DNA of 64,000 bases from Loktanella sp. (GTDB taxonomy: Bacteria > Pseudomonadota > Alphaproteobacteria > Rhodobacterales > Rhodobacteraceae), in NCBI GenBank assembly GCA_017390475.1, contig JAFPBO010000051.1:186001-250000 (forward strand), written 5' to 3'. Shown here piece after piece: positions 1 to 11,081 of this stretch. A program made the translations under genes and the position numbers. Positions within the stretch are counted from its first letter, which is position 1. Every line of letters begins with the position of its first letter. The notes below the pieces were generated by a model. It saw only the letters and a list, made by a program, of their open reading frames with translations. It made no database searches and was not told the origin of the DNA.

Positions 1-1043
1 GCACATCGCTGTCGCCAAACTCGTTCCCGGTTAAAGTATCTCAAGCAAGCCTCTGTTTTTCCGACATCGACGGTTTTCGGCCATGGCGTCCAGATGTTGA
101 AGTTGATCTGACCGAAGTTGAGACACGCCTCGATGCGGTAGAGGCTGAATTGGGCGTTTCGTCCGGCGATCCTGTTTTGCTTGGGTGGAAAATCCTGCCG
201 AATTTTCCACTTGATCGAAATGAAAACCAGTTCCCAGCCATTCCTGCACCAAGCGCGGGTTTTACTGTCACTGGTGCAGATGAGATTAAGACTGGTGTCT
301 ATAAAGGCTGTCCGTTGTTGGGCAATGATGGCCGTTTTAACGAGCAAAGCGGCGCGCCGGGTATGATCTATAATCCGCACGTGCATGTTGTTGATCGCAA
401 TCACGACCGCATCTTGAGATCGTTCCCTGTCGGCACGGGCGATCATTCGGTGCAGGGCGTTGCAACTGATACGTTGACGGCAGCGGAAACGTTCTGGGTT
501 GCGCTGGCCGGAAACAGGACGATCCGACACTACCACCTGTATGGTGCGTCTGCGGGAACAGAAATTTCTGCTGATGTGATCAACTTTGGCACTCTCGGGA
601 TCACTCCAAACCCGAACGGTCTTGCCTTTGATCCTGACGAGGGCAGCGGGAAAGGCGCATTGTGGGCGGGTGGCTTTACCGGCACGACTGTATGGTTGAT
701 CGACTGTGATCCAGCGGCATCTCCGCGCATCATTCGCACTATCACGCTGCCACATGCCAGCGCTGATCAGTTTCAACTCGTAAAGATCGGCGCGACAAGG
801 TTTTTGCTTTACTCTGTTGGGCCAAACGGAAGCAACGGCGCAATCCATTGGTATAACCCAGAGACCAATGCCACTGGCACGCTGGGCGCAGCTTTCGACC
901 AAAGCACGGCGATTGAAGGCATGATCTATAGGCACGTTACGCGAACGGTAGATGTATATAACGATGCTTACTTTCACAGCACGAATGCCAAGCCTCAATG
1001 CAACATGGTTGCATCGTACAAAGTGACGGGTTTGCCGGTGTAG
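1..1043 (+). CDS. Partial phage-associated propeller-like protein, 5' end outside window
   Basis: The reading frame is open from the left edge (first full codon at position 3) to the stop at 1041-1043, so the gene begins outside the window. A TTG at 150 is only an internal codon, because the 49 codons before it read as good protein with alternating acidic and hydrophobic residues. The visible part is about 346 residues. From about residue 110 it shows repeated short beta-strand phrases such as NPNGLAFDP, GALWAGG and TTVWLIDC, as in NHL/SMP-30-like beta-propellers. There are no catalytic motifs I recognise. It lies upstream of phage-type genes on the same strand, so a virion appendage or tail-fibre role is a guess from context. 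Coding status is secure; the function is unknown. Confidence 0.75.
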   Translation, partial: TSLSPNSFPVKVSQASLCFSDIDGFRPWRPDVEVDLTEVETRLDAVEAELGVSSGDPVLLGWKILPNFPLDRNENQFPAIPAPSAGFTVTGADEIKTGVYKGCPLLGNDGRFNEQSGAPGMIYNPHVHVVDRNHDRILRSFPVGTGDHSVQGVATDTLTAAETFWVALAGNRTIRHYHLYGASAGTEISADVINFGTLGITPNPNGLAFDPDEGSGKGALWAGGFTGTTVWLIDCDPAASPRIIRTITLPHASADQFQLVKIGATRFLLYSVGPNGSNGAIHWYNPETNATGTLGAAFDQSTAIEGMIYRHVTRTVDVYNDAYFHSTNAKPQCNMVASYKVTGLPV

Positions 1044-1122
1044 GAGATGATTCCTCGCCGCCGCCCTGCTTATCGCGACCAGCGCGGCGGGGCAACAATC
1101 CACAACATAGCGGGGTAATCCC

Positions 1123-1458
1123 ATGCAACGGAATTTCCTTGCGTTGGCCATAAGCAAAGCTTTCGCGTTGCTCTTCCTGGCAACACCGGCAATGGCGGAC
1201 TGCTACAACCGCGACCACCTCGAGGCGTTCCTAAAGTCGGAATACGGGATGTCCCTGCATTCGTGGGGCCTGACGGGCAGCGGGGATATGGCCGAGTTGT
1301 GGCTTGCTGAAAACGGCCACTTCGCAGCCGTCACGACCACACCTGCGGGCTGTGTCAGCGTCCTGATGATTGAGCACCTGCACGACAGGTTGCGACAGCC
1401 ACCAAGCCGCAACCGCGCCATTCCGCCGGGGCCGCTGGATCGAGGGGAACCAACCTGA
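1123..1458 (+). CDS. Small secreted protein of unknown function in the phage island
   Basis: This is a 111-residue protein with a clear N-terminal signal peptide: positive MQRN, a hydrophobic core and an Ala-x-Ala cleavage site after about residue 26 (ATPAMA, then DCYN). The mature part has two cysteines, one just after the cleavage site and one in the PAGCVSVL stretch, which could form a periplasmic disulfide. The stop TGA at 1456-1458 overlaps the next ATG (TGATG), so translation is probably coupled to the metallophosphoesterase. Its place between a tail-like gene and a phosphoesterase suggests a phage accessory function, possibly at the envelope. No family could be named from sequence alone. 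Confidence 0.65.
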   Translation: MQRNFLALAISKAFALLFLATPAMADCYNRDHLEAFLKSEYGMSLHSWGLTGSGDMAELWLAENGHFAAVTTTPAGCVSVLMIEHLHDRLRQPPSRNRAIPPGPLDRGEPT

Positions 1459-2609
1459 TGCCGACACCAACGATAGCCAACCGCGCCCTGACCGAATCGC
1501 AGGAACAGGCGTGGCAAGCCGTGCAAGAGCATGGCGGCATCCGCGCCGCTGCCCGTGCATTGGGCAAGAGCTACACCGCCGTTCACGGCACTTATACCAT
1601 CGCCAAGCGCAAGGTGGAACTGGACCCGGCTATCCAAGACAGCATGGAAGCGGTAGGCACAGGGCTTATCCCTGCGCTGGCGTGGGCGAAAACGAAATCG
1701 ACTGACGGCACCAGCTATTCAGTGCTGCTGAAACCACAGCAGGCCGGGCCCGACGATCTGCTAGACCGGATTCGCACCGCCTTTGACGACATCGAGCCTG
1801 CGCCACCAATCACGCCACCCGAAAACGTCATGGCCGACCTGTGCAGCGTGTTCCCCCTGATGGACGTGCACCTTGGCTTACATGCATGGGGCCGCGAAAC
1901 AGGTGGCGACGATTACGACCTAAAGCTGGCCCTGTCCGACATGCGCCACGCTTTCGCAAAGGTCATGGCGATCACACCGCCAAGCGATACGGCTGTTCTA
2001 ATCATCGGTGGTGACTTCTTCCACGCTGACAACAACAACGCCGAAACGCCAGCCAGTCGTCACAAGCTGGACGTTGACGGGCGCTTTGATAAGGTGGTTG
2101 ACGGCGGCATCACCATCTTGGTCGAAACCATTGACCGTCTGCTGACCCGCCACGCATCTGTGATTGTCAGGGCCCTGCGTGGGAACCATGACGAAAATGC
2201 TTTCCGCATCCTGCGCGTGGGGCTGGCCGCATGGTATCGCAATGAGCCGCGTGTCACGGTTGATGCAGGGCCCCGTGATCTGTTTATGTATCAATGGGGC
2301 CGTTGCGCCCTGTTTGCGCATCACGGCGACAAGGCCAAGCCGCAGCAGGCCGCGCTATATGTCAGCGATGTTTGCCCGTTCTGGTCAGAGACGCGCCACC
2401 GGCATTTCCTGACGGGCCATGTGCATCACGATCAGGCAAAGGACGTGGGGCCCCTGAGATGGGAAAGCCTGCGCGCCTTCTGCCCACCTGACGCATATGC
2501 GGCCAGCATGGGCTACGGTGCGCGTCGGGCCCTGCAATCCCTGACATTCCACAAGCAAGACGGGCTGGTGCTGCGCGCTATGGACCCGATAGAAAGACTG
2601 CCCGCATGA
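1458..2609 (+). CDS. Phage-type metallophosphoesterase with N-terminal helix-turn-helix
   Basis: A 383-residue calcineurin-like phosphoesterase. The metal-binding signatures occur in the expected order: DVHLGL at about residue 134, GGDFFH at about 183, GNHDEN at about 242, HHGDK at about 287 and TGHVHHD at about 319. Together they build a dinuclear metal site that cleaves phosphomono- or diesters. The first 50 residues form a homeodomain-like helix-turn-helix (IRAAARALGKSYTAVHGTY), an arrangement seen in phage and prophage copies rather than in housekeeping enzymes. It starts inside the stop of the preceding gene and its own stop overlaps the next ATG. The substrate is unknown; nucleic acid is plausible given the HTH. 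Confidence 0.85.
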   Translation: MPTPTIANRALTESQEQAWQAVQEHGGIRAAARALGKSYTAVHGTYTIAKRKVELDPAIQDSMEAVGTGLIPALAWAKTKSTDGTSYSVLLKPQQAGPDDLLDRIRTAFDDIEPAPPITPPENVMADLCSVFPLMDVHLGLHAWGRETGGDDYDLKLALSDMRHAFAKVMAITPPSDTAVLIIGGDFFHADNNNAETPASRHKLDVDGRFDKVVDGGITILVETIDRLLTRHASVIVRALRGNHDENAFRILRVGLAAWYRNEPRVTVDAGPRDLFMYQWGRCALFAHHGDKAKPQQAALYVSDVCPFWSETRHRHFLTGHVHHDQAKDVGPLRWESLRAFCPPDAYAASMGYGARRALQSLTFHKQDGLVLRAMDPIERLPA

Positions 2610-2872
2610 ACACACGCACCCAAGTCCTGGACACCGCGTCAGAGTTGATAAACGGTTCTAGACAAGCCGACTACGGCACACCGCAGGAAAACTTTACCCG
2701 CATCGCGGCCATATGGACAGTTATTCTAGGCCATACGGTCCGCGCCGATCAGGTGGCGCTATGCATGGCGGGCCTAAAGCTGGCGCGGCTGGCAAACGGG
2801 CCGCATCAGGACAGTTTTGTGGATGGCGCGGGCTATCTAGCGCTGGCGGCGGAACTGTCGGAAGATAGCTGA
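2606..2872 (+). CDS. DUF6378-type phage protein
   Basis: An 88-residue protein resembling the DUF6378 family found in phages and prophages. The recognisable pieces are an N-terminal helix with ELINGSRQADYG, a central aromatic helix, and the pair LKLARLANG and DSFVDGAGYLALA near the end. The family's function is not known to me; its helical layout and acidic positions recall small all-alpha nucleotide-handling proteins such as MazG, but this is only a resemblance. The ATG overlaps the stop of the phosphoesterase (ATGA), so the two are probably made together. It is the last gene of the rightward phage cluster. Confidence 0.75.
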   Translation: MNTRTQVLDTASELINGSRQADYGTPQENFTRIAAIWTVILGHTVRADQVALCMAGLKLARLANGPHQDSFVDGAGYLALAAELSEDS

Positions 2873-3176
2873 TACGCGATATTTAGACAATATAGCTTGC
2901 CCCATATATAGACCACATCGGCTGAATGTGCGCTGTTTTTGAAACGCGGGCATCGGCTGGTTAGACCGTATTCCGTGGCGTCTACTCTACGCAGCCCGCC
3001 GTGCCTTATTACCGCCCATTACCAGCGGGCGTTGTCCGCGTTTCTGCCGTGCACACCCAGCTTGCAAGGCTCCACGGGCTTCCCGTGGTGGATGCACACG
3101 CCACAAAGGCGGGATGAGAGCCGACCCGTGCGCTTTCGCGTAGAGGGATCGGCCATATCACCGCAACCATACCACC
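2873..3176. other. Gap in the phage island with no firm gene
   Basis: The first 45 bases are AT-rich (several TATA-like runs), unlike the surrounding DNA, and may hold a transcription stop or phage promoter. The forward frames here read as poor protein (Arg, Pro, Ser and Cys rich). The only plausible coding is a 45-codon frame on the minus strand, listed separately with low confidence. No repeat, tRNA or att-like duplication was found. Confidence 0.5.
3019..3156 (-). CDS. Possible 45-residue Cys-rich phage protein
   Basis: A short minus-strand frame begins 20 bases after the stop of the next gene upstream and would encode 45 residues. It contains CGVCIHHGKPVEPC, a Cys-x2-Cys...His-His...Cys arrangement that could bind zinc, and has a basic N-terminus. 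There is no convincing Shine-Dalgarno sequence; only GGTG lies close to the ATG. It may instead be chance. Its favour rests on gene order, strand and the metal-ligand-like spacing. Confidence 0.3.
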   Translation of the reverse strand: MADPSTRKRTGRLSSRLCGVCIHHGKPVEPCKLGVHGRNADNARW

Positions 3177-3479
3177 CTACGATTCACGGCGCAAGCGGGG
3201 GGATCGCAGGCGTACCACATTGTCAACTGCTTGATATCGGTCGGCCCAAAAGTTTACCACCTGTGGATGATAAACCCTGCCTAGTTCTTCACAGTGCAGG
3301 TGGACGCGGCGGCACAGCAATCTATCGTGCCGGATCGGGTCAAGGTCGATCACGCGGAACGTCAACCATTCGGTCATTCGCCCGGTCATAACATCCATGC
3401 TTTGTCGGCGGTATCTCGCGCCAATAATGAGATCACGCCCACAGCAACTTTCATCGTGAGCGAAAAATACCATCGTCAC
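3177..3479 (-). CDS. Small unknown protein of the phage island
   Basis: A 100-residue frame starting at GTG. The start is well supported: AAGGAGAG lies seven bases upstream on the minus strand, the best ribosome-binding site in the island. The product is basic and aromatic (for example RMTEWLTFRVIDLD and YHPQVVNFWADRYQAV), with three cysteines and four histidines, and looks like a compact soluble protein. I do not recognise a family. It is on the opposite strand from the structural-type genes and downstream of the DUF5131 gene, so it belongs to the accessory or early end of the element. Confidence 0.6.
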   Translation of the reverse strand: MTMVFFAHDESCCGRDLIIGARYRRQSMDVMTGRMTEWLTFRVIDLDPIRHDRLLCRRVHLHCEELGRVYHPQVVNFWADRYQAVDNVVRLRSPRLRRES

Positions 3480-3617
3480 AATTATCTCTCCTTTTCCTGA
3501 ACAATCCGTCCAGATTGTCCTTGCGTTTCAATGGTGCCGTTTCTGTTCAAAATCCGCCTAGCGCGTTGGTTTCTATGCGGTTCGGGAATTCCTCGTGGGA
3601 CTCCCAGTTAAGCGGGG

Positions 3618-4358
3618 TCATGCGGGATAACCGTCATGCACAACATCATCCAGCGCCCGCCCCTTGGCCTTAATTTCTTTCTGATTCCGGCCTTCCCACT
3701 GCTTAAAGAGGAACGGCACCCCAGCCCCCGCGCATTGATCGCGGATACTGCGAAACCAGTCTGGATCGGCGGGGCGATAATGCGTCCCGTTTTCACCGCC
3801 AGTGATAACCCAATGCAGATTTTGGATATGCGCAGACAGATCGACGGGTCCAACAAGAGGTTCCATTGACAAAAAACGGATGCGCGCCGGAACCTTGGTC
3901 AGATCATCAATGCGGTTAGCGGCGGCTTGGTTTTCGACTGTCGCGCCCAACCATACATTTGCATATCCGTTGCCCCAATCATCCGGCAGCATCTTTGCAA
4001 TGTTGGAAGGCCGCTTGGTCAGCAGCAACCAATCAAGGTTAGGCGTCTGACGGATCAGCGCCCATAATTCACGCCGCCATGTTGGTTCGATTGTCCGGTG
4101 GTTGTCGAATACATCGGCTAATGACGCGCAGAATACGCGCGGACGTTCGCCAGATATAGCAGCCTGTTTGTTCCACTTTATCGGGTTGCCCCATGTTTTT
4201 GTCCGCGTCCGTGGCGCGTGTGGCCCCCAGCGCTCGCCATTGAACCGTTTGTCCCACGCCTCCGCATAGCAATGGTCGCAGGCGGGGCTAACCTTTGTGC
4301 ATCCGATCCAAGGATTGAACGTGTGTGTCGTCCATTCAATGCCGCTATTCTCTGCCAT
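3618..4358 (-). CDS. Phage Gp37/Gp68 family protein (DUF5131)
   Basis: A 246-residue member of the phage Gp37/Gp68 (DUF5131) family. The N-terminus carries the family signature ending in CTKVSPACDHCYAE, with cysteines 20, 27 and 30 (C-x6-C-x2-C). This resembles a radical-SAM iron-sulfur loop, although the spacing is not the classical C-x3-C-x2-C. Further family blocks are WGPHAPRTRTKTW, VFCASLADVFDNH, LTKRPSNIAKMLP and the GGENGTHYRP region. AGGAG lies eight bases upstream of the ATG. In phages these genes sit among accessory genes; a role in nucleotide or RNA modification has been suspected but is unproven. It is the gene closest to the island's junction with ctrA. Confidence 0.85.
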   Translation of the reverse strand: MAENSGIEWTTHTFNPWIGCTKVSPACDHCYAEAWDKRFNGERWGPHAPRTRTKTWGNPIKWNKQAAISGERPRVFCASLADVFDNHRTIEPTWRRELWALIRQTPNLDWLLLTKRPSNIAKMLPDDWGNGYANVWLGATVENQAAANRIDDLTKVPARIRFLSMEPLVGPVDLSAHIQNLHWVITGGENGTHYRPADPDWFRSIRDQCAGAGVPFLFKQWEGRNQKEIKAKGRALDDVVHDGYPA

Positions 4359-4436
4359 TGCAATCTCCTAATTTGTCCGTTTCAACTTTCACGGTTTGTT
4401 TTGCCTATGTTCTGGTACTTCTGAAAAGCTAACCCG

Positions 4437-4655
4437 TTGAATCTGAACGGCGCTAACGTGTTCCTGAACCATCTTTATGGCGGCATGGATGAACCGGAAC
4501 TGAAGATTATCGATGTCTTTATCTGCAAATTACGTAAAAAATTGTCAGAGGCGGCGAATGGTGAAAACAATATCGAAACCGTCTGGGGCCGTGGTTACGT
4601 CTTGCGCGACCCTGAACCGGTGAAAGCCCCCGCCAGATTGGCGGTCGGCGCGTGA
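4437..4655 (+). pseudogene. ctrA: Displaced 3' fragment of ctrA (attachment-site remnant)
   Basis: About 67 codons encode the C-terminal part of the CtrA response regulator: [20 protein letters not shown], then KLRKKL, and the winged-helix end [15 protein letters not shown]. The receiver domain and the first half of the DNA-binding domain are missing. Upstream of about 4455 the frame no longer resembles CtrA and runs into a stop at 4422-4424. The TTG at 4437 is only the first possible start; expression is doubtful. The fragment directly abuts a phage-derived island and precedes ligA. The simplest reading is that the element integrated in ctrA, carrying a replacement 3' end that restores the gene at its far end, outside the window. 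Confidence 0.85.
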
Positions 4656-4724
4656 TCTTTTTCCGCCGGGGTGGTGCTGTCTCTGGACTGGACCTTGGCG
4701 TCCGGGCTGCCTAACACTATCTGA

Positions 4725-8995
<4,271 letters not shown>

Positions 8996-9012
8996 AAAAT
9001 TTCCCCCTCGAT

Positions 9013-9027
9013 GTTCCTAAAAAGTTC
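9013..9027 (+). promoter_or_regulatory. SOS (LexA) box, GTTC-N7-GTTC
   Basis: The sequence is GTTC, seven bases (CTAAAAA), then GTTC: an exact match to the direct-repeat LexA operator of Rhodobacter and other alphaproteobacteria. It lies 18 bases after the recG stop and 61 bases before the start of a small membrane-protein gene. This suggests DNA-damage control of that gene rather than of recG. Confidence 0.7.
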
Positions 9028-9087
9028 TTTACAGGTCATGTTTGATATGAGAACAAAGTAGCAACAGAACATTAAGGGAACATGAAC

Positions 9088-9210
9088 ATGGCGAAAGAAA
9101 TTACAACCATTCTGATCCGTTCGCGTCATACGCTGGTCGGGGACGCCTTGGGCGTGATCGCCTTGGTGGTTCTGTTATATGCCGGATTGGCCTTGCCCGG
9201 GCTGATCTGA
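9088..9210 (+). CDS. 40-residue single-pass membrane protein, probably SOS-induced
   Basis: A small gene of 40 codons plus stop. AAGGGA lies eight bases before ATG 9088; another ATG at 9082 is too close to that site. The protein has a basic N-terminus (MAKEITTILIRSRH), then one transmembrane helix from about residue 17 (LVGDALGVIALVVLLYAG) and a short tail LALPGLI. It is preceded by a perfect LexA box and followed by an intrinsic terminator, giving a complete one-gene transcription unit. Small SOS-induced inner-membrane proteins such as Caulobacter SidA block cell division; a similar role is an inference from size, topology and regulation, since no sequence match was possible here. Confidence 0.7.
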   Translation: MAKEITTILIRSRHTLVGDALGVIALVVLLYAGLALPGLI

Positions 9211-9329
9211 CCTGCCGCGCGGCTGTCTGATCCGCGCCATTGCCTGTCCCACCTTGCAATGCACCTACCGCCCGCTGTCACGGGGTTTTGCCTCTCCCTG
9301 ATGGTTGGATCAGATCGCTGCCAAACTCG

Positions 9330-9366
9330 CCGCCGCCATCCTGCCCAGGATGCGCGGCGGTTTTTT
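9330..9366 (+). terminator. Intrinsic terminator after the SOS small-protein gene
   Basis: A 12-pair stem (CCGCCGC + CATCC pairing with GGATG + GCGGCGG, one bulged C), a six-base loop and six T residues on the plus strand. It ends rightward transcripts and its T run touches the stop codon of the convergent IscU-like gene. Confidence 0.8.
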
Positions 9367-9811
9367 ATGTGCGGGCCTTGGCGGTTTGCAGCGCGTCCAA
9401 TGTCGCCTCGAACGCCAGCATGATGGATGCATGGCGGTTCTTGTAATCGCGCGCCGGTTCCAGCACTTCCAGCCCGTCGAACGGGGCGGCAGGCACTGGG
9501 CCACCCGATTTCAACATGGCGTAAAGCGCATCGCGCCCTTGCTGGACCTGATCCTCTGTCAACCCGACGACAGCGTCACCGATCACGGCAGCGGCGGCTT
9601 GTCCCAAGGCGCAGGCTTTCACATCCTGCCCGTAATCCGTGATCACGCCGTTATCGACCACCACATCCACCGTGACATTGGACCCGCAAAGTGGCGCACG
9701 TTTCTTTGCCGTCGCACTGGGCTGCGCCAGCCGCGCGGTGCGCGGCATATTGGCGGCCAGCGCCAGAATACGCGTCGAATAAAGCTTGATCATATCGGTT
9801 TCGGCTGACAT
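9365..9811 (-). CDS. IscU/NifU-like iron-sulfur scaffold protein, third cysteine absent
   Basis: A 148-residue member of the IscU/NifU N-terminal family, which holds nascent iron-sulfur clusters. Two of the three usual cluster cysteines are present, C42 in APLCGSN and C67 in VKACALGQ. At the third site the family's His-Cys-Ser reads H127-A128-S129, so the cysteine is replaced by alanine. The assembly function may therefore be altered or partial. AAAGGG lies eight bases before the ATG. It is transcribed away from hisI and is not near an isc or suf operon in this window. Confidence 0.85.
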   Translation of the reverse strand: MSAETDMIKLYSTRILALAANMPRTARLAQPSATAKKRAPLCGSNVTVDVVVDNGVITDYGQDVKACALGQAAAAVIGDAVVGLTEDQVQQGRDALYAMLKSGGPVPAAPFDGLEVLEPARDYKNRHASIMLAFEATLDALQTAKART

Positions 9812-9877
9812 CGCATTTGCCCTTTGGTGCTGTCCTGTTTAGGTAGGGTGCTGCACCCCGATTGGAAAGGGAAACCT

Positions 9878-10255
9878 ATGTCTTTTGACCCTACCACGCT
9901 CACCTATAACGACGCAGGCCTGATCCCGGCAATCGCCCAGGATGCCGCATCCGGCGATGTGTTGATGATGGCCTGGATGAATGCGGAATCCGTGGCGCGG
10001 ACGTTGGAGACGGGCCGTGTGACTTATTGGTCGCGGTCACGCCAGTCGTTCTGGGTGAAGGGTGATACTAGCGGCCATGTGCAGGAATTGGTGGATTTCC
10101 GGGTGGATTGCGACCGCGATTGTATTCTGGTGACGGTCAATCAGACGGGGCCTGCCTGCCATACTGGGCGGCGGTCGTGTTTTTACACGGCAGTGCGCGA
10201 TGATGCAGAGGTCGAATTGATGCAGCCTATGGCGCCAAACCCACCATCTGTCTGA
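9878..10255 (+). CDS. hisI: Phosphoribosyl-AMP cyclohydrolase HisI
   Basis: Opens the purine ring of phosphoribosyl-AMP, the third step of histidine synthesis. The active-site block DCDRDC (residues 77-82) and the zinc ligands C78, C94 (ACHTGRRS) and C101 are intact. I chose ATG 9878 because GGAAAGGG sits just upstream; a longer frame from 9824 has no such site. At 125 residues it is the stand-alone enzyme without HisE. Its 3' end overlaps the convergent gluQ gene by 29 bases. Confidence 0.95.
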   Translation: MSFDPTTLTYNDAGLIPAIAQDAASGDVLMMAWMNAESVARTLETGRVTYWSRSRQSFWVKGDTSGHVQELVDFRVDCDRDCILVTVNQTGPACHTGRRSCFYTAVRDDAEVELMQPMAPNPPSV

Positions 10256-11081
10256 TATCTGACGGGGTAGCGCCCTCATCCCGGAATTTGGCAATCGCCT
10301 TGGCATCGTGGCGCTTGGCAAGGCGTTTGCCGTTCTCATCGCGGATCAGCCTGTGGTGGTGATAGATCGGAGTCGGCAGGTCGAGCAGGCGTTGCAGGGC
10401 AACATGGATCTGCGTCGCCTCGGCCAGATCGGCACCGCGCACAACATCGGTGATGCCTTGGGCCGCATCATCCAGAACGACGCTGAGGTGATAGGACGTG
10501 CCGCTATCCTTGCGCCCGATGACGAAATCGCCGACGTCATGGCGCAGGTCATTGCGCGTCACTTCAATCTGTAAGTCATTGCTCTGAAACGATATCACGT
10601 CATCTACTAATGTATCAAGATCAAAGCGCAACACCGCATCACGGGGCGGCTTACTTTCGCTTTGTTCGAAATACTCCCGCCGGAGGCGGCGCTGCGGCTT
10701 GCAAATACCGGGATAGATCAGCCCATCAGGGCCAAGTGCAGCCCCTTCCTGTGGCGCGTTCAGAGCATCCTGAATATCGCGTCTTGTGCAAGTGCAGATA
10801 TAAAGATGCCCGCGCTGCCACAGATCGTCGACGACCTTGTGATAGCTGTCCATCCGGCCGGATTGCCGCCAGACCGGCCCGTCCCATGTCAGGCCGAGCC
10901 ATGCAAGATCATCATAGATCTGGCTTTCCCATTCCGGGCGGGCGCGGGTCTGGTCGATATCCTCGATCCGCAGCAGGAACTGCCCGCCAGCGGCGCGGGC
11001 CATGTCATGGGCGATGATCGCGGAATAGGCATGGCCCAGATGCAGCGGCCCCGTCGGCGACGGGGCGAAGCGCGTGATCAT
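10227..11081 (-). CDS. gluQ: Glutamyl-Q tRNA(Asp) synthetase GluQ
   Basis: Adds glutamate to the queuosine base at the wobble position of tRNA-Asp. It is a shortened glutamyl-tRNA synthetase with the catalytic core only (284 residues from ATG 11081). The HIGH motif is HLGH at residues 14-17 and the KMSKS equivalent is GKRLAKR near the C-terminus. The zinc-binding site typical of GluQ is seen as CTCTRRD and a later YPGICK. The start ATG overlaps the TGA of trmFO, so both tRNA-modifying enzymes are co-translated. A longer frame to 11111 lies inside trmFO and is not needed. Confidence 0.95.
   Translation of the reverse strand: MITRFAPSPTGPLHLGHAYSAIIAHDMARAAGGQFLLRIEDIDQTRARPEWESQIYDDLAWLGLTWDGPVWRQSGRMDSYHKVVDDLWQRGHLYICTCTRRDIQDALNAPQEGAALGPDGLIYPGICKPQRRLRREYFEQSESKPPRDAVLRFDLDTLVDDVISFQSNDLQIEVTRNDLRHDVGDFVIGRKDSGTSYHLSVVLDDAAQGITDVVRGADLAEATQIHVALQRLLDLPTPIYHHHRLIRDENGKRLAKRHDAKAIAKFRDEGATPSDIRQMVGLAP

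Noticed and set aside
2939-3391. 150-codon plus-strand frame in the phage island
   Set aside because: Composition is dominated by Arg, Pro, Ser and Cys without fold-like pattern, and it overlaps a minus-strand gene with a strong ribosome site.
3535-3605. tRNA-like or att-like sequence (GGTTCGGGAATTCC) in the phage island
   Set aside because: The would-be T-arm and acceptor arms do not pair, so no tRNA or remnant can be supported.
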